From Pelagibacteraceae bacterium AG-422-C23 (GTDB taxonomy: Bacteria; Pseudomonadota; Alphaproteobacteria; Pelagibacterales; Pelagibacteraceae), in NCBI GenBank assembly GCA_003213695.1, contig QCMO01000005.1:1-38344 (forward strand): a stretch of 38,344 bases of DNA, given 5' to 3'. Both the position numbers and the translations under genes were made by a program. The notes below the pieces were generated by a model. That model saw nothing but the letters and a program-made list of their open reading frames with translations, was not told the DNA's origin and ran no database searches. Position 1 is the stretch's first letter. The number at the start of each line of letters is the position of its first letter. This document shows, piece after piece, positions 19,512 through 28,404 of this stretch.

Positions 19512-19970
19512 ATGGAATCAATAAAAAATTGGATGAGAGATACTGCAAATATTCTGTTTGATGATAGCAAAAATGATCTCCGTTCTCTTCCCAAAACTGT
19601 TAGATTACAAATCTTGCTAGTCTTAAGTTTTATTTGGACTACCGTTTTCAGTTTGTACGTATTTTCATATACAACTTTTGTGTTTGGTTGGACTGGACTT
19701 TTTTTAGCTCACATTGGTTTAATATTCGCTGTATATATGACATTTAAACATTTTCATCGAGCAGAGGAAAATTCAGCTAGTGTTTTTAAAACAAAAAATT
19801 TTGATCCTTTTAAGATAATGGTTCTCGTTTTTGTAATTGTATTTATTTTTGTTTTCTCCAAGGGAATTGAGGTATTAACTAGTCCAAACCCTTATTCTTA
19901 CTCGATACCTTATGAAGGTTCCTCAAAATCAGTATTTGAAAAATGGCTACCATTTAGTAAAGATAAGTAA
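19512..19970 (+). CDS. Uncharacterised membrane protein (three predicted TM segments)
   Basis: 152 aa ORF with hydrophobic segments; stop/start TAATG overlap with the following psiE-like ORF. Confidence 0.75.
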   Translation: MESIKNWMRDTANILFDDSKNDLRSLPKTVRLQILLVLSFIWTTVFSLYVFSYTTFVFGWTGLFLAHIGLIFAVYMTFKHFHRAEENSASVFKTKNFDPFKIMVLVFVIVFIFVFSKGIEVLTSPNPYSYSIPYEGSSKSVFEKWLPFSKDK

Positions 19971-20350
19971 TGCAAAATATAGCAAAAAATTTACAGTTAG
20001 TTTTAATGTGCATAATTTTAGTGAGCACAGTTATTGCTGTGGGAATAGAAATTAATAATATGTTTTTAAATCAATCAGTAACTTTGGCAGATCTTCTATT
20101 AATGTTTCTATATTTAGAAGTGTTAGCTATGGTTAGAGTTTTTTGGGATCAACAATCAATAAGTATTACATTGCCTTTACTGATAGCAATCACGGCCCTT
20201 GCTAGATTTATTATTCTCCAAGGAAAAGAAATGGATCCTGCTGCACTTGTTTACGAGGCTGTAGCTATTGTGCTTATTGCTGGAGCAATTGTAATCTTAA
20301 GATTAAGACACAGTGATAAATTGGGTCTAAAGAAAAAAAAATCAAAATAA
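19970..20350 (+). CDS. PsiE-like (phosphate-starvation-inducible E) membrane protein
   Basis: 126 aa four-TM protein; LADLLLMFLYLEVLAMVRVFW and LARFIILQGKEMDP resemble the PsiE family. Confidence 0.75.
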   Translation: MQNIAKNLQLVLMCIILVSTVIAVGIEINNMFLNQSVTLADLLLMFLYLEVLAMVRVFWDQQSISITLPLLIAITALARFIILQGKEMDPAALVYEAVAIVLIAGAIVILRLRHSDKLGLKKKKSK

Positions 20351-20356
20351 TTTAGT

Positions 20357-21496
20357 ATGAATTTTGAAGCATCAAGGGCTAAGGCCTTAGACAAATTAAA
20401 TTATTTTGTAGAAAATAATCTTTCAGAATATTCTAAGCTTAGAAATTTTGATTTTGGACCAAAAAATAGATCCAACATTTCTTGTTTATCACCTTACATT
20501 ACTCACGGAATTATTAGTGAAAAAGAAGTAATTAAAAAATCACTTGGTAAATTTTCTTTCTCAAAAAATGAAAAGTTTATACAAGAAGTTTTATGGCGTA
20601 CATATTGGAAAGGCTGGTTAGAATTAAGACCAAATGTTTGGTCAGACTATTTAATGGAATTAAATAAAGTTAAAGAAGAATTTAAAAACAATCAGAACTA
20701 TCTTGATGCAATAGAAGGTAAAACTAATATTGAATGTTTTAATACATGGATAAATGAACTAAAGGAAAACAATTATTTACACAACCACACAAGAATGTGG
20801 TTTGCCAGTATTTGGATTTTTACTTTAGAACTACCTTGGCAATTAGGTGCAGAGTTTTTTATGCAACATCTTTATGATGGGGATGCTGCATCAAATACTC
20901 TTGGATGGAGATGGGTCGTTGGTATTCAAACTCAGGGAAAGCATTATTTAGCAAGTGAATGGAATATCAAAAAATTCACTAATAATAGATTTAATAATAT
21001 TAAATTAAATGAAAATGCTCCTTCAAAAATATCTGAAAAAACTTATCCAGTCATAAAAAAAGATTTTAATAATCCACAACATATAGAGGATAAAAATCTA
21101 TTAATTTTTGAGAATAATCTCTCTTTTGAGATCACTGATTTTCAGAACAATAAATTAAAAAAAATTTATTTAATTTCTAATAAAAATGAGAATAGGTCTA
21201 TAAAGCTTAGTGAAAAAGTAATGAAATTTAAATCCCTTTTAATCGAAGACCAAGAGCAAAGATTAAAAGCTAAGTCTATTGATTGTGAAATCATAAATAT
21301 AAGTGAAATTAAAAAAATTGAAAATTGTTATAGTTTATATCCAACAGTAGGTGAAAACTTAGATTATCTAAATTCAAATAATTTAAAAATAGATTTTTTA
21401 TATAGAAAACTTGATCAGTATTCTTGGCAATATTGTAATAAGGGTTTTTTTAATTTTAAAAATTATATTCCAAAAATAATTTCAACTTTTAACTAA
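20357..21496 (+). CDS. Photolyase/cryptochrome FAD-binding-domain protein with the FAD domain at the N-terminus and a separate C-terminal domain
   Basis: LSPYITHGIISEKEV, QEVLWRTYWKGWLE, HNHTRMWFASIWIF, LYDGDAASNTLGWRWVVGIQTQGKHYLAS; no upstream photolyase alpha/beta domain. Confidence 0.85.
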   Translation: MNFEASRAKALDKLNYFVENNLSEYSKLRNFDFGPKNRSNISCLSPYITHGIISEKEVIKKSLGKFSFSKNEKFIQEVLWRTYWKGWLELRPNVWSDYLMELNKVKEEFKNNQNYLDAIEGKTNIECFNTWINELKENNYLHNHTRMWFASIWIFTLELPWQLGAEFFMQHLYDGDAASNTLGWRWVVGIQTQGKHYLASEWNIKKFTNNRFNNIKLNENAPSKISEKTYPVIKKDFNNPQHIEDKNLLIFENNLSFEITDFQNNKLKKIYLISNKNENRSIKLSEKVMKFKSLLIEDQEQRLKAKSIDCEIINISEIKKIENCYSLYPTVGENLDYLNSNNLKIDFLYRKLDQYSWQYCNKGFFNFKNYIPKIISTFN

Positions 21497-21714
21497 AACC
21501 ACCTAAACATTCCAATAATACCTGCTGTTGCATAAAAGAATTGTAAAAATAATATTCCTCTATGACCACCCCTATAAGCCCAAATTCCAATTAAGATTGC
21601 AGATATCAATAATAAGCAAAAACCGAAAAACTCTATTCCAATATTCATAGCTACAAATAATGAATACAATATTGCGGTAATAACCCCTGCCCATTCAAAA
21701 ATTTTATTATTCAT
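21493..21714 (-). CDS. Small uncharacterised membrane protein
   Basis: 73 aa hydrophobic ORF; overlaps the next minus-strand gene by 4 nt. Confidence 0.65.
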   Translation of the reverse strand: MNNKIFEWAGVITAILYSLFVAMNIGIEFFGFCLLLISAILIGIWAYRGGHRGILFLQFFYATAGIIGMFRWF

Positions 21715-22430
21715 AAAAGTTTTTTAAAATTATTATAAAGAATCTTAGAATAATTATTCATATCTGTCATATTATCTTTTGCAGATTGATCAAATTTTTC
21801 TAATGCTCCATCACCTAGTTGATCTTCTAAAGCTTTTTTATATTCTGGCACACATCCCCACTCGTTAACTGTTGTGTCTTTGATCTCAATGTGAAATTGA
21901 ATACCATAAGCATGATTTTGATATTTAAAAATTTGATATTTAGTAACTGGTGATGAAGCTAACAAAGTAATATCTTTATTATCCTCTATTCCTTGAACTT
22001 CATATGAATGCCATTGCAAACTTTTGATTTTATCTGGAAATTTAGAAAATAAATTGTCTTGATTTTTTTCTTTGGTAAAATTTATATTCATCATGCCAAT
22101 TTCAGCTGGACTAGACTTTACAACTTGACCTCCAACTACTTCACCCAATAACTGACAACCTAAGCAAAAACCTAAATAAGGTTTTTTTAGATCAACAACA
22201 AACTCTTTAATTCTTATTTTTTCTTCAATTAGCCAAGGATATTCTTTTTCCATATAAGTATCCATTGGACCTCCCATACAAAACATTCCATCAAATTTAC
22301 TTAAATCATTTGGAATTTTTTCACCTTCGTCTAGCTCAATTGTAGTAAGATTAAATCCATCAGCTAACATAAGATCTTTTATGTAACCAGGATCTTCAAT
22401 TTTTATATGTTGTAAAATTATTATATTCAA
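21711..22430 (-). CDS. Class I glutamine amidotransferase-like protein (GuaA-like GATase1)
   Basis: PYLGFCLGCQLLGEVVGG nucleophile elbow and YGIQFHIEI histidine motif. Confidence 0.9.
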   Translation of the reverse strand: MNIIILQHIKIEDPGYIKDLMLADGFNLTTIELDEGEKIPNDLSKFDGMFCMGGPMDTYMEKEYPWLIEEKIRIKEFVVDLKKPYLGFCLGCQLLGEVVGGQVVKSSPAEIGMMNINFTKEKNQDNLFSKFPDKIKSLQWHSYEVQGIEDNKDITLLASSPVTKYQIFKYQNHAYGIQFHIEIKDTTVNEWGCVPEYKKALEDQLGDGALEKFDQSAKDNMTDMNNYSKILYNNFKKLL

Positions 22431-22435
22431 TAATC

Positions 22436-22564
22436 CTAGCTTAGCTTAGAACACTTTTTAGAACAATATTTTACTCTTTCCCAATTCAGCTTCCATTTCT
22501 TACGCCAAACAAAAGGTCTTTTACAAACAGGACAAATTTTTGATGGAAGATTTTCTTTTTTCAC
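22436..22564 (-). CDS. DUF2256-like zinc-ribbon micro-protein (42 aa, GTG start)
   Basis: Own translation: [42 protein letters not shown] (CxxC...CxxxC); GTG start shares 1 nt with the TAG stop of the upstream photolyase; absent from the ORF track. Confidence 0.88.
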   Translation of the reverse strand: MKKENLPSKICPVCKRPFVWRKKWKLNWERVKYCSKKCSKLS

Positions 22565-24054
22565 TAGTTTGTATTTTGTTTAATAAACTTGTCTGCAGCT
22601 GACAGAATCAATTTTTTTCTATCAGTTTTCATTTTATCAAAAATTCTTACCATCATTGAAAGTCTAGGATTTTTCAAAAAAAATTTTCTATTACGGTCAA
22701 TAAATCTCCAGTACAGTCCATCCATGATGTTGCACCAATCACCTTTTTTAAAATCCATCATTTTCATAAAGTAACTAGAGCCACATATGTAGGGTTTGGT
22801 TGCAAATATTCCTCCATCACTAAACAATCCCATCCCGTAAACATTAGGCACCATTACCCAATCTGAAGAATCTACGAACATTTCCATAAACCATTTGTAA
22901 ACCATGATAGGTTTTATTTCACAAAGATTCATAATATTAGATAAAATCATCAATCTTTCAATGTGATGAGACCATCCATGATTTAAAGCATTCTTAATTG
23001 CATAATCAAGAGGAGGTAATCCAGTTGTACCTTCGTACCAAGATTTTTTCATTTTTCTATTTTGTTTAAAGAAATTTCCATTTTCCATTTCGTTTGAATA
23101 ACTTTGATAAATTCCTCTCATAAATTCTCTCCAACCAATTACCTGACGTATGTAACCTTCTAGTGAGTTTAATCTTATCTTTTTACTTTTGTGGAATTCT
23201 AAAACTTTTTTAATAATAAATTCTGGAGTGATCAAACCTATATTAATGTACGGGCTTAATGCACTATGAAATAAAACATTATCTTTTTGATCAACTGCAT
23301 CTTCATAATCTCCAAATAAATTTGATTTCTCCTTGATGAAAAAATTTAAAAGCTTGATTACATCATTATATTCAGTAGCGAACCAAAAATTATCAGTTTT
23401 CCCCGGATGATCTTTAAATAATTTTTCAATTATTGGTTTTAACTTTTTAGTATGATTAGTTTCATTTATTTTTGGAAATTGTGGAATTGAAATGTTTTTT
23501 GGTAATTTATTCCTGTTATCCTCATCAAAGCTCCATTTACCTCCAATTGGGTTTCCATCTGAACCCATTAATATCCCTGATTTTTTTCTGACATCTTTAT
23601 AAAAAGTTGCCATGAACGGTTTTTTTGATTTGGATAAATATTGTTTAAATTCCTCTCTTGAATTTAAAAACATTGGAGTTTGTACAACATTCCATTTTAT
23701 TTTTTCTTTTTTAATAAATTGATTTATTTTTTTTTCAAAAAATTTATCTTCAACTTCAAAGCTTGAAATCTCTTTGATTTTTTTTGAATTAATTACTTTT
23801 TTTAATTTTTTTAAATAATCATCCTTAAATTCTTTATCTTCAATTTTAATGTATTCTAATTTAAATTTATCTCTTTTAAGACTATCTGCATGCGAACGCA
23901 TTGATGATAAAAAAAGAAGTATTTTTTGCTTATGGTGTTTTTCATAAGTGCATAATTGGTAATCTTCAGCCATAAAAAATAGGTGATCCTTTTTGAAGCG
24001 GTCCAAGTATTTTGATGGAAATAATTGATTACCCAGTATAAAAAATAACTTCAT
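22564..24054 (-). CDS. Deoxyribodipyrimidine photolyase-related protein (DPRP / FeS-BCP-like family)
   Basis: 496 aa; [13 protein letters not shown]-terminus, [79 protein letters not shown]. Confidence 0.92.
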   Translation of the reverse strand: MKLFFILGNQLFPSKYLDRFKKDHLFFMAEDYQLCTYEKHHKQKILLFLSSMRSHADSLKRDKFKLEYIKIEDKEFKDDYLKKLKKVINSKKIKEISSFEVEDKFFEKKINQFIKKEKIKWNVVQTPMFLNSREEFKQYLSKSKKPFMATFYKDVRKKSGILMGSDGNPIGGKWSFDEDNRNKLPKNISIPQFPKINETNHTKKLKPIIEKLFKDHPGKTDNFWFATEYNDVIKLLNFFIKEKSNLFGDYEDAVDQKDNVLFHSALSPYINIGLITPEFIIKKVLEFHKSKKIRLNSLEGYIRQVIGWREFMRGIYQSYSNEMENGNFFKQNRKMKKSWYEGTTGLPPLDYAIKNALNHGWSHHIERLMILSNIMNLCEIKPIMVYKWFMEMFVDSSDWVMVPNVYGMGLFSDGGIFATKPYICGSSYFMKMMDFKKGDWCNIMDGLYWRFIDRNRKFFLKNPRLSMMVRIFDKMKTDRKKLILSAADKFIKQNTN

Positions 24055-24081
24055 AGTTAAATATAACGAATAAAATTTTTT

Positions 24082-24792
24082 ATGTCAGAAAAATATCTTA
24101 TTTTTGGTGCGACAGGTTCAATCGGATCTAGCTTAGCTGAACAACTGGTAAACTCAGGAAATTCTGTTCATTTAGTTGGAAGAAATAAAAATGAAACAAA
24201 AAGTATTTCGGAAAAACTTGGTTGTACTTTTACCATTGCCGATGTTTTAGAAGATGGATTCATAGAAAAAGTTAAAAATGACATTTCAGATGTAAAAGGT
24301 GTTGCTTATTGTGTTGGTTCAATAGATTTAAAACCTTTGAGAATGGTTAATGAAAATGATTTTAATAAATGTATGAAATTAAATCTCTATTCAGCAGTTG
24401 AAGTTATTAAAGGTTATCAAGAAAGTTTAAAAAAAAATAAAGGTTCGGTAGTTTTGTTCTCTACAGTAGCAGCACAAAGAGGATTTACTAATCATGCAAT
24501 AATTGCTTCAGCTAAAGCCGCTGTTGAGGGATTAACTGTTTCATTAGCAGCTGAATTTGCTCCAAATATTAGAGTAAATTGTATTGCACCAAGTTTAACT
24601 AATTCAAAAATTGCTGAACCAATGTTGAAAAATAAAGCATTAGCGGATGGAATAGCAAAAGCTCATCCTTTAAAAAGATTGGGTGAAGGAAAAGACTCAG
24701 CCTCTCTTGCAAAATTTCTTATTACTGATGACAGCTCTTGGGTTACTGGTCAAATTATTGCTGTAGATGGAGGAAGATCAAAATTATCTTAA
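24082..24792 (+). CDS. Short-chain dehydrogenase/reductase-like protein (divergent active site)
   Basis: GATGSIGSSLAEQL dinucleotide motif, IRVNCIAPSLTNS, TGQIIAVDGG. Confidence 0.92.
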   Translation: MSEKYLIFGATGSIGSSLAEQLVNSGNSVHLVGRNKNETKSISEKLGCTFTIADVLEDGFIEKVKNDISDVKGVAYCVGSIDLKPLRMVNENDFNKCMKLNLYSAVEVIKGYQESLKKNKGSVVLFSTVAAQRGFTNHAIIASAKAAVEGLTVSLAAEFAPNIRVNCIAPSLTNSKIAEPMLKNKALADGIAKAHPLKRLGEGKDSASLAKFLITDDSSWVTGQIIAVDGGRSKLS

Positions 24793-24797
24793 AAATT

Positions 24798-25100
24798 ATG
24801 TATATTGCAATGAATAGATTTAAAATTGTTCTTGGTAAAGAAAAAGAATTTGAAGATGTTTGGAAAAATAGAGATACACATCTTGATGGTGTAAAGGGAT
24901 TTAAGAATTTTAATTTGATTAAAGGTGACACTAATAAAGAGTATTCTCTTTATTCATCTCATAGTACTTGGGATTCTAAAGAAGATTTTATAAATTGGAC
25001 TAAATCAGAAGCTTTTAGACTAGCCCACAAAAATGCTGCACAACACAGAGATTTATATTTAGGTCCACCAGACTTTGAAGGTTTTGACGTAGTTTTTTAA
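24798..25100 (+). CDS. Antibiotic biosynthesis monooxygenase (ABM / HmoA-like) domain protein
   Basis: MYIAMNRFKIVLGKEKEFEDVWKNRDTHLDGVKGFKNFNLIKG; ATG at 24798 preferred over the track start at 24738, which lies inside the SDR gene. Confidence 0.85.
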   Translation: MYIAMNRFKIVLGKEKEFEDVWKNRDTHLDGVKGFKNFNLIKGDTNKEYSLYSSHSTWDSKEDFINWTKSEAFRLAHKNAAQHRDLYLGPPDFEGFDVVF

Positions 25101-25104
25101 TAAT

Positions 25105-26163
25105 ATGAAAATAATTTTCATATTATTAATATTTATTTTTCCAAACATAGCCAACGCAGAAAATTTTTATTTCAAAAAAATTGTGGATCTTAAGGATCCA
25201 TGGGGATCAACTTTTATAAATGAAAATAGTTTACTTATAACTGAAAAAGGTGGATTTATAAAACTAGTAGATTTGAAAAATAAAAAAATAGATCTAATCA
25301 ATCATAATTTAAATTTTCTTGAACACGGTCAAGGTGGACTCTTAGATATTCTTTTTAATGATAATTTTATTTATATCTCATATTCAGAAAATAGAGGTAA
25401 TTGGAAAACTAGTACTTCAATAGCTAAAGCAAAATTTAACAATAAAAATTTAATCTTTAAAAATATTTTTCAAGCAAATCCTCCAATAGACTCTGGATAT
25501 CATTTTGGATCTAGATTAGTGATAAAAGATAATTATCTTTTCGCATCTGCAGGCGAAAGAGGCCAAGGTATGATTGCACAAGATCCTACAAAACATCCTG
25601 GAAGTATTATTAGAATTAATATTGATGGAAGTATTCCAAAAGACAATCCTAAATTTGAAGGTAAATCAAATTGGCTCCCTGAAATTTTTCAAATTGGAAT
25701 TAGAAACCCTCAAGGTTTAACTTTATCTCCATTTGATAAAAAAATTTACATGAGCAATCATGGTGCTAAAGGTGGTGATTGGTTTGGTGAAGTGAAAAAA
25801 GGGGAGAACTATGGATGGAAAATATTAGGTTGGGGAGGAAAAAATTACTCAGGAATTCCCATAGGACCTAAATGGAAACCAGGTTTTACAAAAGCAATAC
25901 AGTATTGGGTACCTTCAATCGCAACAAGTGCTATAACTATCTACAAAGGTGATGAGTTTAATGAGTGGAATGGACATGCTTTAATTACGTCACTTAAAGA
26001 TCAATCCTTAAGAAAATTAATATTCAATGATTTAACAAATGTTGAAGAAGATATTATCTTTAAAAATAAAATTGGAAGGATAAGAGATATACAGGTTCAT
26101 CCAAATAATGGAAAAATTTATTTTTTAGCAGGAGATAGTTTATGGTTAATGGAAAAAAATTAA
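25105..26163 (+). CDS. PQQ-dependent sugar dehydrogenase-like (soluble aldose dehydrogenase, YliI-like), secreted
   Basis: Signal peptide; DPWGSTFINENSLLITEKGG, GQGGLLDILF, GSIIRINIDGSIPKDNP, GIRNPQGL, HGAKGGDWFGEVKKGENYGW. Confidence 0.92.
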   Translation: MKIIFILLIFIFPNIANAENFYFKKIVDLKDPWGSTFINENSLLITEKGGFIKLVDLKNKKIDLINHNLNFLEHGQGGLLDILFNDNFIYISYSENRGNWKTSTSIAKAKFNNKNLIFKNIFQANPPIDSGYHFGSRLVIKDNYLFASAGERGQGMIAQDPTKHPGSIIRINIDGSIPKDNPKFEGKSNWLPEIFQIGIRNPQGLTLSPFDKKIYMSNHGAKGGDWFGEVKKGENYGWKILGWGGKNYSGIPIGPKWKPGFTKAIQYWVPSIATSAITIYKGDEFNEWNGHALITSLKDQSLRKLIFNDLTNVEEDIIFKNKIGRIRDIQVHPNNGKIYFLAGDSLWLMEKN

Positions 26164-27215
26164 TTCGTATTTCATCAATTTTAGTTGGAATTTTTTTTTA
26201 TAGTTGTTTAAGTATTGCAATGGAAAAACCTTACCATCATTTACCAGACGGAACTTTTAGAAACCCAGAAGGTTCACCAAAAAGAGATCCAAATGTTAAA
26301 TGGTCTTATAAAATATTTAATCAAGAAAAAAAGAAGCTTGATATGACAGTGCCCAAAGAGCATGTTGTAGAAAAAGAAAAAGTTTTATCAGATCTAAAAA
26401 AATATCAAGATGATGATTATGTAGCTTGGATAGGTCATGCTACTTTTTTAATAAAGCTTGGAGAAACAACAATTATTACTGATCCAGTATTCTCAAAAAA
26501 TGCAGGTCCATTGATTTTTGGACCAGATAGATTTACCGAGCCAGCCTTAAAACTTAATGAAATTCCAAAAATAGATTTATTTTTACTAACACACAATCAT
26601 TACGATCATCAAGACATGTCTACAATTAGAAAATTTCCATATAAAAATGCAAAAGTTTTACTTCCTCTAAAATTGAAAAAATATTTTAGAAGATATAAGG
26701 ATGTTAATGAAATGGATTGGTATGATGAAATAAAGATTAACGATAATTTAAAAATAACATTTCTCCCTGCTGTTCACTGGTCGAAAAGAAGTTTAACTGA
26801 TACAAACAAAACTTTATGGGGAAACTTTCTAATCGAATATAATGGAAAAAAAATATTTTTTGCCTGTGATACTGGAGTCGGAAAGATTTATAAAGATTTA
26901 GGAAAAAAATATGGCCCGATTGATCTCACATTTATTAATATAGGTGCTTACAATTTTTTCCCTATTATGCCATACAAAGACAAATCTGTTTATCATACTA
27001 ACCCTGAAGAAGCTTTAGAAGTTGCACAAAATTTAAAAAGTAAGAAAGTAATTGGGATGCACTGGGGAACTTTCGTGCTATCTTTAGAGCCCATCATGGA
27101 GCCACCAATTCGATTTAAGAATAGTGCAGAAAAATATGGATTCAAAAATGAAGATGCTATTATTTATAAAATTGGTGAGTTCGGATCATTAAAAAAATTA
27201 CTTGATTATAATTAG
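26142..27215 (+). CDS. MBL-fold metallo-hydrolase (NAPE-PLD/UlaG-like)
   Basis: WIGHATFLIKLGETTIITDPVFS, LLTHNHYDHQD (HxHxDH), FACDTGVG, GMHWGTF. Confidence 0.93.
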   Translation: MVNGKKLIRISSILVGIFFYSCLSIAMEKPYHHLPDGTFRNPEGSPKRDPNVKWSYKIFNQEKKKLDMTVPKEHVVEKEKVLSDLKKYQDDDYVAWIGHATFLIKLGETTIITDPVFSKNAGPLIFGPDRFTEPALKLNEIPKIDLFLLTHNHYDHQDMSTIRKFPYKNAKVLLPLKLKKYFRRYKDVNEMDWYDEIKINDNLKITFLPAVHWSKRSLTDTNKTLWGNFLIEYNGKKIFFACDTGVGKIYKDLGKKYGPIDLTFINIGAYNFFPIMPYKDKSVYHTNPEEALEVAQNLKSKKVIGMHWGTFVLSLEPIMEPPIRFKNSAEKYGFKNEDAIIYKIGEFGSLKKLLDYN

Positions 27216-27475
27216 TTATCTAATAATTTTTTTTTAGCTTTTTCAAATTCTTCTTGAGTTAAAACACCATCTTTTAAAAGATTATTTAATTTATCAAGTT
27301 CCTCACTCAAATTTTTTTTATCGTCAGAGAAATTTTCATTCTCATTATTTTTTAAATTATCTTGCTCTTTAAGAACATTTTTAGCCTCTGTCCCTTTCAT
27401 TATCGCATTAACACCTAAATAAAGTACAAAAGCAAATATTGGTATAACTAAACCAAAAAAAATTATTTTTTCCAT
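27212..27475 (-). CDS. Small membrane protein with C-terminal SHOCT domain
   Basis: N-terminal TM and LDKLNNLLKDGVLTQEEFEKAKKKLL. Confidence 0.82.
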   Translation of the reverse strand: MEKIIFFGLVIPIFAFVLYLGVNAIMKGTEAKNVLKEQDNLKNNENENFSDDKKNLSEELDKLNNLLKDGVLTQEEFEKAKKKLLDN

Positions 27476-27478
27476 AAA

Positions 27479-27682
27479 TTAATCCTCGTCCTCTTCTCTC
27501 CAGTTTTTCTCATACATTAACCAAGCAGCTAATATAACTGAAAATGTACCAATGATCATACCATAATCAAATCCAGTCTGTTGATCATATAAATACCAAC
27601 CTAACTGGGTAGCTCCTATTGGAGGAATTGTAAGTATGCCCATTAGTATTGCGATTCTATAAGGATATTTAGGTTTTTTCAT
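27479..27682 (-). CDS. Small uncharacterised membrane protein
   Basis: 67 aa ORF with two hydrophobic segments, co-directional and 3 nt from the SHOCT gene. Confidence 0.6.
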   Translation of the reverse strand: MKKPKYPYRIAILMGILTIPPIGATQLGWYLYDQQTGFDYGMIIGTFSVILAAWLMYEKNWREEDED

Positions 27683-27712
27683 TTCGTTACCTTATCAATA
27701 TTAGTAATTAGT

Positions 27713-28390
27713 TTAAGCCTTAGATCTAAAGATGTGACTAAATACACCTGACCAAACTAATTCATATCCAAAACTTATCAAATATTTAAAAATTGCACTT
27801 TTTGTAATTTCCTTTTCATGTATTTCAACACAAATTAATTCTGGCTTAAATTTTACTAACGAAAATCCTTCCAACACTTTTAAGTCTGCACCTTCAACAT
27901 CTATATCTAACAAATCTATTTTTAAATTTTTTAAATTTATCATTTTCAAAATTGAATCTAATTTAAAAGATTTTATTTTTGATTTTTTAATATTCCCTTG
28001 AAAAACCTTGTTAGCTTGAAATTTTTCTATTGTACTAATCTGACTTAACTTTTTTTGATAATACATATCAATAATTTCATCTTTATTTGATATAGCGTAA
28101 TTAAAATTAAAATCATTTGGCCTTAAATAATTAAATAAATCTATTGAAAACTGATGTATATCAATGTTTATTCCATGCCATCCTTTTTTATGAAGCAAAA
28201 AAGTATTATTTCTATGAATTGGATGATAACAACCCACATCAATATAAAACCCATTTTTCTTTTTCCTAAAAAATTCATTAATAAATATGTCCTCTCCATC
28301 CATTGAATAAGAATCTTTATTCAATAAATATTTATGTTTAATAAATATATTATGAAATATGTGTATTTTTTTTTTTATCTTTTCGATCAT
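27713..28390 (-). CDS. FkbM family methyltransferase
   Basis: GFYIDVGCYHPIHRNNTFLLHKKGWHGINID, IDLLDIDVEGADLKVLEGF; start at 28390 (MIEKIKKK) preferred over 28453, which lies inside folD. Confidence 0.85.
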   Translation of the reverse strand: MIEKIKKKIHIFHNIFIKHKYLLNKDSYSMDGEDIFINEFFRKKKNGFYIDVGCYHPIHRNNTFLLHKKGWHGINIDIHQFSIDLFNYLRPNDFNFNYAISNKDEIIDMYYQKKLSQISTIEKFQANKVFQGNIKKSKIKSFKLDSILKMINLKNLKIDLLDIDVEGADLKVLEGFSLVKFKPELICVEIHEKEITKSAIFKYLISFGYELVWSGVFSHIFRSKA

Positions 28391-28404
28391 AAAAGTATGA
28401 ACTT

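Noticed and set aside
24738-24797. Track start for the ABM-domain ORF
   Set aside because: The extra residues MGYWSNYCCRWRKIKIILK come from out-of-frame SDR sequence; ATG at 24798 fits the family start better.
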